Positions 8,565 through 17,101 of a DNA stretch of 64,000 bases are shown here, piece after piece. Source of the DNA: Companilactobacillus jidongensis (GTDB lineage Bacteria; Bacillota; Bacilli; Lactobacillales; Lactobacillaceae). Location: positions 124,001-188,000 of the forward strand of contig NZ_RHOP01000005.1 of NCBI RefSeq assembly GCF_003946575.1. Direction: 5' to 3'. Each line of letters begins with the position of its first letter. Within the stretch, counting starts at the first letter, position 1. Both the position numbers and the translations under genes were made by a program. Below the pieces are notes generated by a model. It did no database searches. It worked only from the letters and a program-made list of their open reading frames with translations, and was not told the origin of the DNA.

Positions 8565-9437
8565 CTAATCCAAGTTGATCCCTAAAATATCCAAAATGCG
8601 ATTGAGTTCTTCAGTATTGGTAAAGTCGATCTCCAACTTACCATGGCCGCTACGTGTTTCCTTGACAGCCACCGAAGTGTCAAATTTTTCGACTAGTTTT
8701 TCTTCAGTCGCACGAATATAAGGTGATTTAGATTTTGAAACTTTCTTCTTTTTCTTAATATCATGTTTAGTTTCAGTTGCTAATTGTTCCAATTGACGGA
8801 CCGTTAAGTCTTCACTGACCGCGCGCTTGGCTAATTTTTCGATCTGTTCTTTATCTTTGAGACTCAACAAGGTTCTAGCTTGTCCCATCGATAGATCGCC
8901 ATTTTGAACTAATTTCTTCGTCGCATCTGGTAAATTTAACAGTCGCAAGTAATTCGCAATATAGGGACGACTCTTACCCAGACGTTGTGAAACTTGTTCT
9001 TGTGTCAAATTCAACTTAGTAATCAATGTTTGATAAGCATCAGCTTCTTCAAGAGGTGTTAAGTCTTCACGCTGTAAGTTTTCCAAAACTGCGATTTCCA
9101 TCATACCTGATTCACTCAATGGACGAACGATAGCTGGAATGGTTGTTTGGTTAGCAATTTTACTTGCACGAAAACGACGTTCGCCAGCGATGATCTCGAA
9201 ACCATTGACACTCTCACGAACAATAATAGGTTGGAAAACACCATTTTGTTGTATCGATCTAGCTAGTTCATTCAGTGCATGTTCATCAAAAGTTTTTCTT
9301 GGCTGATAAGGATTAGGACGAATATCATCAAGCGATAAGTCCACGACTGTTTCGGAATTTTCATCAATTGCTTCGAATTCGGAAAAAATCGCATCAATGC
9401 CCTTCCCTAGGCCCTTTTTATTTTTGTTTGATGCCAT
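8565..9437 (-). CDS. parB: Chromosome partitioning protein ParB (Spo0J)
   Basis: 290-aa CTP-dependent DNA clamp that loads at parS and spreads. The N-terminal ParA-interacting peptide (KKGLGKGIDAIF) is followed by the CTP-binding region with GERRFRA (about residues 84-90), the parS-reading helix-turn-helix (LTQEQVSQRLGKSRPYIANYLRLL) and a C-terminal dimerisation segment. It overlaps the parA 3' end by 20 bp. Candidate parS sites occur at 53990 and 55045 in this window. Confidence 0.97.
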   Translation of the reverse strand: MASNKNKKGLGKGIDAIFSEFEAIDENSETVVDLSLDDIRPNPYQPRKTFDEHALNELARSIQQNGVFQPIIVRESVNGFEIIAGERRFRASKIANQTTIPAIVRPLSESGMMEIAVLENLQREDLTPLEEADAYQTLITKLNLTQEQVSQRLGKSRPYIANYLRLLNLPDATKKLVQNGDLSMGQARTLLSLKDKEQIEKLAKRAVSEDLTVRQLEQLATETKHDIKKKKKVSKSKSPYIRATEEKLVEKFDTSVAVKETRSGHGKLEIDFTNTEELNRILDILGINLD

Positions 9438-10194
9438 TACGTTTTAACACCTCCTTAGCAAGGTCGCAATATGCTTCTGCTCCACGAGATTTGTCATCGA
9501 AGTCTACTATCGGCAAACCATAACTAGGCGCTTCAGCGAGTCGCGTATTACGTGGAACAATGGCCTTATAAACCTTGTCACCGAAGTATGACTTAACTTC
9601 TTCAACTACTTGTGCGCCTAGGTTAGTTCTAGCGTCAAGCATCGTCAGTAGCACACCTTCAATGGCGAGATTATTATTGAAATGTTTTTGAACTAGACGA
9701 ATCGTATTCAATAATTGACTCAATCCTTCCAAAGCATAGTACTCACTTTGAACCGGAATAATAATTGAATCACTAGCCGTGAAAGCATTCGTTGATAATT
9801 GCCCCAAAGAAGGCGGGCAATCGATCAAAATAATATCGTACTTATCATCAACTTCTTCCAGACCAGCACGTAATCTTGTTTCACGAGCCATCATCGTTGT
9901 TAATTCCATCTCAGCACCAGCTAATTGAATAGTTGCTGGCACAATATCAAGATTTTTATGGTTAGAATGAATAATTGTTTTTGCAAGCGGATATTCGTTC
10001 ACTAAGACATCGTAAACATCTTTCTCCACATTGGCCTTCTTAATACCCAAACCACTTGTAGCGTTGCCTTGTGGATCAATATCTACTATCAAAACTCTTT
10101 GACCTAAGTCAGTTAAGCACGCACCAAGGTTGATGGTCGTAGTTGTTTTACCTACACCACCCTTTTGGTTCGCAACGGATATTTTTCGTGCCAT
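9418..10194 (-). CDS. parA: Chromosome partitioning ATPase ParA (Soj)
   Basis: 258-aa deviant Walker-type ATPase (KGGVGKTTTTINLG at residues 11-24, with the signature lysine). DIDPQGNAT and LIDCPPSLG form the remaining nucleotide-binding motifs. The family drives origin segregation together with ParB and affects DnaA activity. It lies 76 bp after rsmG in the same direction. Confidence 0.97.
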   Translation of the reverse strand: MARKISVANQKGGVGKTTTTINLGACLTDLGQRVLIVDIDPQGNATSGLGIKKANVEKDVYDVLVNEYPLAKTIIHSNHKNLDIVPATIQLAGAEMELTTMMARETRLRAGLEEVDDKYDIILIDCPPSLGQLSTNAFTASDSIIIPVQSEYYALEGLSQLLNTIRLVQKHFNNNLAIEGVLLTMLDARTNLGAQVVEEVKSYFGDKVYKAIVPRNTRLAEAPSYGLPIVDFDDKSRGAEAYCDLAKEVLKRNGIKQK

Positions 10195-10270
10195 TTTATT
10201 CCCCTATTCTTCGAAAAAATGCATACATTAAATTTTAACATTTAATAGTAGTTAATTTAAGGTCATTTGA

Positions 10271-10996
10271 TTATTTCACGAGTGGTTTTTTGGCTGGGGT
10301 TCCTGGTTTCCTAGGATATTTACCAGGTGTATTTTTAACTTTGTCAATAAAAATAAAGTTTCTGACACCTTCATTATTTGGCAATTCAAATGATTTTTGA
10401 TCAGATACCTTGCCGCCAAGAACTTGAATCGAGTACGTCGCATGTTCCAATTCTTCAGGAGCTTTTTCAGATTTCATAGCGATGAATGTTCCGTCAACCT
10501 TTGATAATGGCAGACATAGCTCAGTCAGAACATTCAATGCTGCAACGGCTCTTGCCGTTACAATATCAAATTTTTCACGATATGATTTATTCTTACCAAC
10601 TTCTTCAGCACGTCCATGAACCAAAGTTACATCATCTAATCCTAACTTGTTGACTAATCCATCCAAGAATTTAATACGCTTGTTCAATGAATCAACAATC
10701 GTAATTTTTAATTTAGGATTAACGATTTTCAGCGGAATCGATGGAAAGCCAGCACCTGATCCAACATCACAAAGAGTCAATTCTTCAGTTAAAAGTTTTT
10801 CATCCACAAAATCCAAAACTAGTGAATCATAGAAGTGCTTCAAATAAACTTGATCCTCTTCTGTGATCGTTGTTAAATTCATAACTTTATTAGTTTCAAC
10901 TAATTCATGAAAATAAATTTCAAATTGTTTCTTTTGTGTATCACTTAGTTCAATGCCCTTTGCGGCTAAAGCTTGATAGAATTCTTCCGGTTTCAT
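10271..10996 (-). CDS. rsmG: 16S rRNA (guanine-527-N7)-methyltransferase RsmG
   Basis: 241-aa SAM-dependent methyltransferase that modifies G527 of 16S rRNA. Visible features are the MNLTTI segment, the SAM motif DVGSGAGFPSIPL, and ITVVDSLNKRIKFL; the last 20 residues are a Lys/Pro-rich tail. GGAGGATG precedes the ATG. In many Firmicutes it follows mnmG, but here it is about 46 kb away and instead heads the parAB operon. Confidence 0.96.
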   Translation of the reverse strand: MKPEEFYQALAAKGIELSDTQKKQFEIYFHELVETNKVMNLTTITEEDQVYLKHFYDSLVLDFVDEKLLTEELTLCDVGSGAGFPSIPLKIVNPKLKITIVDSLNKRIKFLDGLVNKLGLDDVTLVHGRAEEVGKNKSYREKFDIVTARAVAALNVLTELCLPLSKVDGTFIAMKSEKAPEELEHATYSIQVLGGKVSDQKSFELPNNEGVRNFIFIDKVKNTPGKYPRKPGTPAKKPLVK

Positions 10997-11011
10997 TTAC
11001 ATCCTCCACTC

Positions 11012-11029
11012 GTGAAACACATGTTTCAC
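11012..11029. promoter_or_regulatory. Inverted repeat of parS-like half sites upstream of rsmG
   Basis: GTGAAACA and TGTTTCAC form perfect 8-bp inverted arms separated by CA. These are the two parS half-sites in swapped (outward) order, so it is not a canonical parS. It lies 16 bp upstream of the rsmG start in the operon that encodes ParAB, so a regulatory role for ParB or another repressor is conceivable. Confidence 0.4.
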
Positions 11030-11164
11030 ACTTCTTAATCCTATATTATTCTACTGTGTAATTCAATGATGAGTTATTCAATTTTAGTTGCATTTGCAAC
11101 TAAAAAGAGATATTATATTCGCAATCTCAAAAATAAATCTTACGTATACTAAAAGGAGAAAAAT

Positions 11165-11596
11165 ATGATTACAGTAAAGAGTACTAACGAATTAACACCC
11201 AAAGAATTGATTGATATCTTAAAAGCCCGTGTCGCTGTCTTCGTGGTTGAACAAAATTGTCCATATCAAGAAGTTGACGCTGACGACTATAACGTCTTAC
11301 ATGTTTGCCTAACTGAAAATGGTGAACTAGAAGCTTACACACGTATCATCGAAGAGGCAGACAAAATTCATTTTGGTCGTGTCTTAGTAGTTGAAAAGTA
11401 CCGTAAACAAGGGTTAGGTGAAAAGATCGTCGGCGCTACGATTGATGAAATCAAAAAACGTTTTCCGGGTAAGCCCATTCAAATTCAAGCTCAAGCCTAT
11501 CTACAAAAGTTCTATGGAAGTTTTGGTTTTAAGCCGATCTCAGATGTTTATCTAGAAGATAATATTCCTCACCTAGATATGCTTATGGAATTTTAA
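11165..11596 (+). CDS. GNAT acetyltransferase, ElaA family
   Basis: 143-aa N-acetyltransferase. The N-terminal pattern LKARVAVFVVEQNCPYQEVDADDYNVLHV is the hallmark of the ElaA group, followed by the acetyl-CoA loop (GRVLVVEKYRKQGLGEKIV) and KFYGSFGFK. Substrate unknown. It has a good AAAGGAGAA ribosome binding site and is followed by an imperfect hairpin with a T run at about 11614-11640. Confidence 0.88.
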   Translation: MITVKSTNELTPKELIDILKARVAVFVVEQNCPYQEVDADDYNVLHVCLTENGELEAYTRIIEEADKIHFGRVLVVEKYRKQGLGEKIVGATIDEIKKRFPGKPIQIQAQAYLQKFYGSFGFKPISDVYLEDNIPHLDMLMEF

Positions 11597-11680
11597 AAAT
11601 AATTTTATCTACTAAAGAGCACATGGGTACTCTTTTTTGATACTATTACTATTGTATCCTTGAGGGGGAAAAATAGAAAA

Positions 11681-12421
11681 ATGTCAAAATTCATTAAAAA
11701 TAATCCAGTTTTAATAGCCATTTACGTTATCATTGCCATCCTATTTTGCATTATAAATACATTGATCGGCTTAGCTGCCATCATTATAGAATTGTTCATT
11801 CTTGGTATGATCTACACTAAAAGTAGCGGTGAAAAGGTTCCATCAAATGACTATCTAGCTAAAGTTACAGGCCTAGAAAAATTGGATAAGTCGGTCGTTA
11901 CGACCAAAGACTTCTTCGTTATGGAAGCTATTGCTTTTATTCTCAATATGCTTTCAATCTTCAGATTGCCGGTTCTAACAATTGACTCAACCGTTAGCAA
12001 ATTACATCTCGACAGCAACATGATGGCTTCAATCGGTTCAATTTCACACAAGAGTGGCTTAACGCTATTTGATATTGGTTTGCTGTTGAGCAAATCAAGT
12101 ACACCATCGAAATACATTGAGTATGGTAAATATGCCATTTTGATCACAATTATCTTTGCCTTTATCGGTGCAATTTCGCAACTGTTCAAAAAATACAATA
12201 ATCTTACACTTTTGATCTGCTCGATTTTCCCAGCTGTCTTCTACATCATTGCCTACATCGCCAGTGGTAGTAATGTCATCATCAAACACATGATAGACAC
12301 TGGATTCTACATGGGTCTCCTATCGTCGATCGGTTTAACTGCTATTGCTTTGCTTAAGATGAGCGTGCTAAAAGATACTGCTCCTCAAAAACGTGAACGT
12401 GAGGAAAGCAGTTTTAAATAG
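11681..12421 (+). CDS. Integral membrane protein, unknown function
   Basis: 246-aa protein with about five to six membrane spans (near residues 10-40, 75-95, 140-165, 175-195, 210-230). I did not recognise a family. I start it at the ATG at 11681, since GAGGGGG at 11662-11667 lies upstream; the in-frame TTG at 11660 overlaps that binding site. The C-terminus is short and charged (KREREESSFK). A strong terminator follows at 12511. Confidence 0.7.
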   Translation: MSKFIKNNPVLIAIYVIIAILFCIINTLIGLAAIIIELFILGMIYTKSSGEKVPSNDYLAKVTGLEKLDKSVVTTKDFFVMEAIAFILNMLSIFRLPVLTIDSTVSKLHLDSNMMASIGSISHKSGLTLFDIGLLLSKSSTPSKYIEYGKYAILITIIFAFIGAISQLFKKYNNLTLLICSIFPAVFYIIAYIASGSNVIIKHMIDTGFYMGLLSSIGLTAIALLKMSVLKDTAPQKREREESSFK

Positions 12422-12510
12422 TTTTTATTTTAGATGTCGTCGTTGCGACATAAGCCAAAAAGATCCGGTGTCTTCCTGGTGGAATAAAATCAAACATAAT
12501 ATAACCAACC

Positions 12511-12535
12511 AAGATGCAGAAATGCATCTTTTTTT
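12511..12535 (+). terminator. Rho-independent terminator after the membrane protein gene
   Basis: AAGATGCA GAAA TGCATCTT followed by five T: an 8-bp perfect stem with a stable tetraloop. Confidence 0.85.
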
Positions 12536-12646
12536 GCTGTCTGAACAAATAATTCGACAACCTGAATTAAAAGGACTAAAAGTTCTTATAAGAGGTCAAA
12601 TAATATCTAAACTTTTTAAAATTGGCTTCTATGTTGGTAAAAAATC

Positions 12647-13303
12647 ATGACCAAAGAAATTTTAACTAGAATAATTTCAACTTGTAAAAAAATTTTAAAA
12701 ATAATTTCTAAAAGAAAACCTTACGTGATAACCGCACTCATTATTGTCATAATACTATTGACCTTCGGCTACTTCTCCGGACTATCTCATTACACTAAGT
12801 ATCGTCAACTTGACAATTTATCCGACAATGTCACTAGCGGTGTTCCTTCAAAAATGGCCAGTGCAATTGTTACTTCTAATGGAAATGCAGTCTCAAAGCA
12901 AAGTCTGGAACCACTGAATCGATTATTTGCCAAAAATAACCGAACCATCAGTCAAATAAAAACTATTATTGAACATGAAAGTTCTTATAGTAATTTTCAA
13001 ATTGTTAGATCCGGTAAGTATTGGGGACTATATCCAAAGTACAAAGTATTGCTAAATAAAAGAAATATAATTATTGAAACTAATATTAATAACCCAATTT
13101 TTGAAATCGCAGGCAAAAGTGTTTCAGCAAAGAAAATCGGTAATGAATATTACCTCAAAAAGAGCATCCCCGGACTATATTATGTTCGAATAAGTAATAA
13201 ATCTGGTAGTTATAAAAAGACTCGTGCAGTTACCGTACCTGTTTCTGGTAATTGTGATGAAACAGAGGTAGATGTCACCATGCGACATACACCAGCACTT
13301 TGA
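12647..13303 (+). CDS. TcaA-like membrane-anchored protein, possibly N-terminally truncated
   Basis: 218 aa: a basic N-terminus, one membrane span at about residues 23-44, then an extracellular region. Residues about 60-160 (ending FQIVRSGKYWGLYPKYKVLL..) resemble the second domain of TcaA-type zinc-ribbon proteins. The usual N-terminal zinc ribbon is absent and there is no convincing ribosome binding site before the ATG; the upstream frame is open but has no start. It may be a shortened or decaying gene. The family assignment is tentative. Confidence 0.5.
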   Translation: MTKEILTRIISTCKKILKIISKRKPYVITALIIVIILLTFGYFSGLSHYTKYRQLDNLSDNVTSGVPSKMASAIVTSNGNAVSKQSLEPLNRLFAKNNRTISQIKTIIEHESSYSNFQIVRSGKYWGLYPKYKVLLNKRNIIIETNINNPIFEIAGKSVSAKKIGNEYYLKKSIPGLYYVRISNKSGSYKKTRAVTVPVSGNCDETEVDVTMRHTPAL

Positions 13304-13428
13304 ACCAATTATTTAATAAAAAAAAGCTTTTTGTTTGTCATTAAAATATATCGTGGTGTATATTTGATTTGTCTGGTAATGTTTGACAAATTGGCCGTAA
13401 CAATACCGTTCTCATACTGTATATACCA

Positions 13429-13457
13429 TTGATGATGCTTAAAATATAGACTACAAT
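13429..13457 (+). promoter_or_regulatory. Promoter of the EAL-domain gene
   Basis: TTGATG and TACAAT separated by 17 bp, about 50 bp before the start codon. The rest of the 200-bp gap from 13304 is AT-rich and shows no other gene. Confidence 0.6.
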
Positions 13458-13506
13458 TATTTTTATTAAACGACAATTAAACTACTGAAAAAAGGGGGGT
13501 GCGTCT

Positions 13507-14154
13507 ATGTACAAATTTTTTGCTCAACCACAAGTAAATGAGGAAAATAACTCTATCTTTGGTTACGAACTTTTACTTAGAACTGATGATAACGGTTCGT
13601 GGAAACTGCCTAAAGACTTCACGGCGATTTCTATCGCTGATCAAACAAAGCTTCTAGAACAAATCGCTGTAAAGCTAAATACTGCGTTGCATGATGTCGT
13701 TCTGGCCTTCAATTTGAATCAAAAACAAGCCAATGATCCTCTGACCCTTGGAGCAATTATCACATTAAAAAAGCGCATCGATCCTGCAGCATTAACGATC
13801 GAACTGACTGAAGCCCCAACCCTATCTGAGATGAAGGAAATAAGCACTTTACTTCACCAATACAATATCGACGTTGTACTTGACGATGTCGGCACCGGTT
13901 CAAATACTTACGACAACGTTATAAATTTATTGCCGTACGTCGATCAAATCAAGTTTGCCATGCAAAACTTGCGGATGAGTGGAAATGCTGAAGAAATACC
14001 TGAATGCCTATCTTTTTGGGTCGATATGGCCCAAAAATATCGTTTAGAGATAGTATTAGAGGGTGTTGAAGACAAAGCTGATCAAGTTTTGGCTAAAAAA
14101 TTTGGCATAAGTATTCAGCAAGGTTATCTTTACGGTAAACCTGCTTTAATTTAA
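13507..14154 (+). CDS. Stand-alone EAL-domain protein (c-di-GMP phosphodiesterase family)
   Basis: 215-aa single-domain protein with no GGDEF, PAS or membrane part. The EAL position reads Y-E-L-L-L-R (Glu21). Metal and catalytic residues appear retained: Asn69 (FNLN), Glu99 (ELTE), Asp126-Asp127 (LDDVGTG), Lys149 (IKF), Glu185 (VLEGVE), and Gln204/205 (QQGYLYGKP). The protein is slightly short for an EAL domain. It may therefore hydrolyse c-di-GMP, or act as a nucleotide or protein binder. GGGGGG before the ATG is a strong binding site. Confidence 0.85.
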   Translation: MYKFFAQPQVNEENNSIFGYELLLRTDDNGSWKLPKDFTAISIADQTKLLEQIAVKLNTALHDVVLAFNLNQKQANDPLTLGAIITLKKRIDPAALTIELTEAPTLSEMKEISTLLHQYNIDVVLDDVGTGSNTYDNVINLLPYVDQIKFAMQNLRMSGNAEEIPECLSFWVDMAQKYRLEIVLEGVEDKADQVLAKKFGISIQQGYLYGKPALI

Positions 14155-14174
14155 AAATATACTCCAAAAGCAAA

Positions 14175-14208
14175 GGGAATGTGACCTAGGTCGCATCCCC
14201 TCTTTATT
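14175..14208. terminator. Terminator between the EAL gene and pepC
   Basis: GGGAATGTGACC / GGTCGCATCCCC imperfect stem around a TA loop, with T-rich flank on the plus side; placed between convergent genes. It touches the last bases of the pepC stop. Confidence 0.6.
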
Positions 14209-15529
14209 ATCCGATTGAATCCCAAGCTGGTAAGATGATTGGTTCTTGATCCAACATCTTTAATTCATCAGCTGTTAAATACTTTTTATTTATAACGGCG
14301 TCATACACATGGTCATTGAACCACTCATCATCCATCATGAAGTAGCCTTTTTCACCATTTGCTTCACCCCATGAATTCTCAACTTTCCAACGATTTGGTC
14401 GATCATTGATGATATTCACACCTGTAAAAGTCATAGCATGCGAGATAGCGGCTTCTTTGTAGTCTAACGCCTCTCCGCGAGACATCTTAGTATCAATACC
14501 AAATAGTTGATCTGTTTGATACAAGTCACCCGACAACATCCCCTTGCTACGTTGGGACTGCTTACCCACATCATTTCCGAACCAAACAGTGTCGTTGCCC
14601 TTCAATTGTGCAATGGCCATTTCTTTCAAACGATCCATAGGTAAATTCAAAAATGTCGTCAAATTGCCGCCGACCATATTTCCCTCTGTATCGATCGTAT
14701 ATAACTTGCCATATTTCTTAGAATCTTGGGGTGCATTGATCACATCAACATAATCGTCCAAGTTCATCGTGAAATACTGTCTAAAGAATTCTTTAGGAGT
14801 AATATTGGAATCTTCGATCAACTTGCCAGCATCGTCACGGAGCGATAATTCAAACTTCACCGGTGGTTGTCCAAATGAATAAACACAGACTTTATAGACT
14901 TCCGTCAGCATTTGTTCAATACGTTGATCGATTTCTTTTTCAGATTTGCCAGCATTGACTAGTTCTCGCAGCTCGATTCCATTCTTTCTTAGCATGATAC
15001 CAATTGTTGAATTAAACGCTGAAGTATCATTAGAAACAGCTGTTTCGGGCATCGCATATGCTGGAACCACACCATACTTATGGATCAAGTCAGTCGCATA
15101 TTGCCAGAAGCCACCGTCACCAGTTGGATGACTGAATAAAACATTCACCTTACGGTCCGTAATTGGCAATGCGGCTGTTTTAATGATTCCTTGATAAAAA
15201 TAATTAGCCTTTTCCAAACGATCCCAAAATGAGATATAATTTTGAGATAGTTCAAAGTCCTTCACGTTATACTTCATAGCGAATTCTGTTCGCAGATTCG
15301 TTAGTGAAGAGAACAACCAACAACGTCCTGAACGCTTTTGATTGGAAACTTTTCCAGTTGGAACTTCAATATTAAAAGTTGGATTTAATTTACTTTTAGC
15401 ATTGATATTTTGAGCAGTTTGGAAGATACCTACTTGTGCAACTGCATTCTTCAAGACATTGTTCGAAGCGTCTTGATGTAAGTTTGCTTGAAAATCTGCT
15501 AAAATCTTTTTATTAATTTCTTTAGTCAA
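14207..15529 (-). CDS. pepC: Aminopeptidase C (bleomycin hydrolase family, C1B)
   Basis: 440-aa cytoplasmic cysteine aminopeptidase that trims peptides from the oligopeptide system. The catalytic Cys70 is in QKRSGRCWLFSS, His in ISHAMTFTG and Asn in KVENSWGE. The C-terminus that self-limits the active site is present. The start is the TTG at 15529, preceded by GAGGTGAT at 6 bases; reading from 15574 adds residues not typical of PepC. Divergent from gatD with about 58 bp between starts. Confidence 0.96.
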   Translation of the reverse strand: MTKEINKKILADFQANLHQDASNNVLKNAVAQVGIFQTAQNINAKSKLNPTFNIEVPTGKVSNQKRSGRCWLFSSLTNLRTEFAMKYNVKDFELSQNYISFWDRLEKANYFYQGIIKTAALPITDRKVNVLFSHPTGDGGFWQYATDLIHKYGVVPAYAMPETAVSNDTSAFNSTIGIMLRKNGIELRELVNAGKSEKEIDQRIEQMLTEVYKVCVYSFGQPPVKFELSLRDDAGKLIEDSNITPKEFFRQYFTMNLDDYVDVINAPQDSKKYGKLYTIDTEGNMVGGNLTTFLNLPMDRLKEMAIAQLKGNDTVWFGNDVGKQSQRSKGMLSGDLYQTDQLFGIDTKMSRGEALDYKEAAISHAMTFTGVNIINDRPNRWKVENSWGEANGEKGYFMMDDEWFNDHVYDAVINKKYLTADELKMLDQEPIILPAWDSIG

Positions 15530-15587
15530 CTTAATCACCTCATTAACTAAATATATTACAATAGTTATATTCACATTGGAGAAAATT

Positions 15588-16262
15588 ATGCCTGAAACAA
15601 TAAAAATTGCTTATTTATACGAAGATTTAATGAATACCTACGGAGATAGCGGCGACGTTAAGATCCTCGCCTTCTTATTAAAGGAAAAGGGTTATGACAC
15701 CCAAGTTGATAATATTAGCTTAGGTGCTGATTTTAATGCCTTTGATTACGACTTCGTCTTCTGGGGCGGTGGTCAAGATTTCGAACAATCAGTCGTTGCT
15801 AAAGATCTCGTTCGCCATAAAGATACTATCGATAAATACATCAATGCCAACAAGCCTATGCTCTGCATCTGTGGTGGTTATCAGTTCCTAGGTGCCTACT
15901 ACGAAACATCTGGTGGAGAAACTATCAAGGGATTGGATATTCTGCCTTTCCATACAGTTTTTAAGGCTGACAGTCGGATGATCGGTGATACTGAATATGA
16001 AACCGAATGGGGTAAGGTTCGTGCCTTCGAGAATCATTCCGGACGTACTTACTTCGACGATAAATCGGTCTTGAAACCATTTGGGAAAATGATCGAAGGC
16101 TACGGCAACAATCCCGAAGAGGGTAACGAAGGTATGCGTTATAAGAATACTATCGGTAGTTACTCACATGGTCCTATTTTGAAAAACGAAAATGTTGCTC
16201 GTGCAATTGCCGACAAGATTGTTATTTCACACAAAGAACGTATGGCTGCGACAGCTAAATAA
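15588..16262 (+). CDS. gatD: GatD-type glutamine amidotransferase (lipid II isoglutaminyl synthase subunit)
   Basis: 224-aa class I glutamine amidotransferase that supplies ammonia to MurT for amidation of the D-Glu residue of lipid II. The nucleophile Cys is in LCICGGYQFLG, the His in GSYSHGPIL, and the N-terminus IKIAYLYEDLMNTYGDSGD is typical of GatD. ATG 15588 is chosen because GGAGA just precedes it. The partner murT, normally adjacent, is absent from both sides here and from the rest of the window. Confidence 0.9.
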   Translation: MPETIKIAYLYEDLMNTYGDSGDVKILAFLLKEKGYDTQVDNISLGADFNAFDYDFVFWGGGQDFEQSVVAKDLVRHKDTIDKYINANKPMLCICGGYQFLGAYYETSGGETIKGLDILPFHTVFKADSRMIGDTEYETEWGKVRAFENHSGRTYFDDKSVLKPFGKMIEGYGNNPEEGNEGMRYKNTIGSYSHGPILKNENVARAIADKIVISHKERMAATAK

Positions 16263-16310
16263 AAAATCGTCATTAGAAATCAATTGATTTCTGATGACGA
16301 TTATTTTTTT
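16263..16310. terminator. Bidirectional terminator between gatD and the methyltransferase gene
   Basis: A 17-bp almost perfect stem (AATCGTCATTAGAAATCA and complement) with A and T runs on either side. Confidence 0.88.
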
Positions 16311-17056
16311 ATAACGTAACTAGCCCAAAACGTTGGAATATTATAATCATGCAGTTTCCCTTCACTGTTAGTATCCTCATACAAATCAACAATCTGAAAA
16401 CCGGCTTTGATCTGACCACGCAATTGTTCATTCAACGTATGTGAAAACTGTATACCCTCTTCTTCAATTGGAAACTCTTCATTGATCGAAGCATCTTTCA
16501 AAGGATTGTAAGGTAAACTGTGAAACAGTTTAGTTTCAGACTTATCAAAAATATAATTTACACCATTATCCAATCCAGTGATCATTCGACCACCGGATTT
16601 TAAAATGCGATAGCATTCATTCCAAACAGGTTGCACATCTTCGATATAACAGTTGGCAACTGGCTGAATGATCATATCAAAACTGTTGTCTGCAAAAGGC
16701 AAAGGCTTCGTCATATCGCCACGAACAATCTCAATGTCATAGCCTTCTCTATCAGCGACTATCTTTTCAGCATCTAACTGTTTTTGCGAATAATCAAAGA
16801 CCGTACAAATTCCACCCAAAGCGCTTAAAACAGGCATTTGCTGGCCACCGCCAGATGCCAATCCAAGAATTTTTTTACCTTTGATAGGCTCAGGATACCA
16901 ATCATTAGGAACAGCGATATTGGGTGTCAAAACTAACTTAAAGTCACCATTGGTAGCAGCCACATACTCGTCATGACTAATAGGTTTGCCCCATTCCCAG
17001 CCATCTTCAACCCAACCATCAACGATCTTTGCGTTGTAATCTGTATAATCTTCCAT
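16301..17056 (-). CDS. SAM-dependent methyltransferase (class I)
   Basis: 251-aa methyltransferase. The SAM motif ILGLASGGGQQMPVLSALG is at about residues 63-81, with DYSQKQL (motif II), GDMTKPLPFADNSFDMII and a post-motif RILKSGGRMI. The N-terminus YNAKIVDGWVEDGWEWGKP is a Trp-rich extension common in Firmicutes relatives. The substrate cannot be told. Two consecutive ATGs exist; the second has better spacing to AGAGG. Confidence 0.87.
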   Translation of the reverse strand: MEDYTDYNAKIVDGWVEDGWEWGKPISHDEYVAATNGDFKLVLTPNIAVPNDWYPEPIKGKKILGLASGGGQQMPVLSALGGICTVFDYSQKQLDAEKIVADREGYDIEIVRGDMTKPLPFADNSFDMIIQPVANCYIEDVQPVWNECYRILKSGGRMITGLDNGVNYIFDKSETKLFHSLPYNPLKDASINEEFPIEEEGIQFSHTLNEQLRGQIKAGFQIVDLYEDTNSEGKLHDYNIPTFWASYVIKK

Positions 17057-17101
17057 CATTCAACCTCTTTTCGTTACGTAATTTCTGGACATTTTTAGTA
17101 A

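Noticed and set aside
12393-12650. 85-codon plus-strand reading frame overlapping the membrane protein gene and ending ATGA with the TcaA-like gene
   Set aside because: It runs through a strong rho-independent terminator at 12511-12535, has no ribosome binding site and no recognisable protein features; the overlap with the next start is probably chance.
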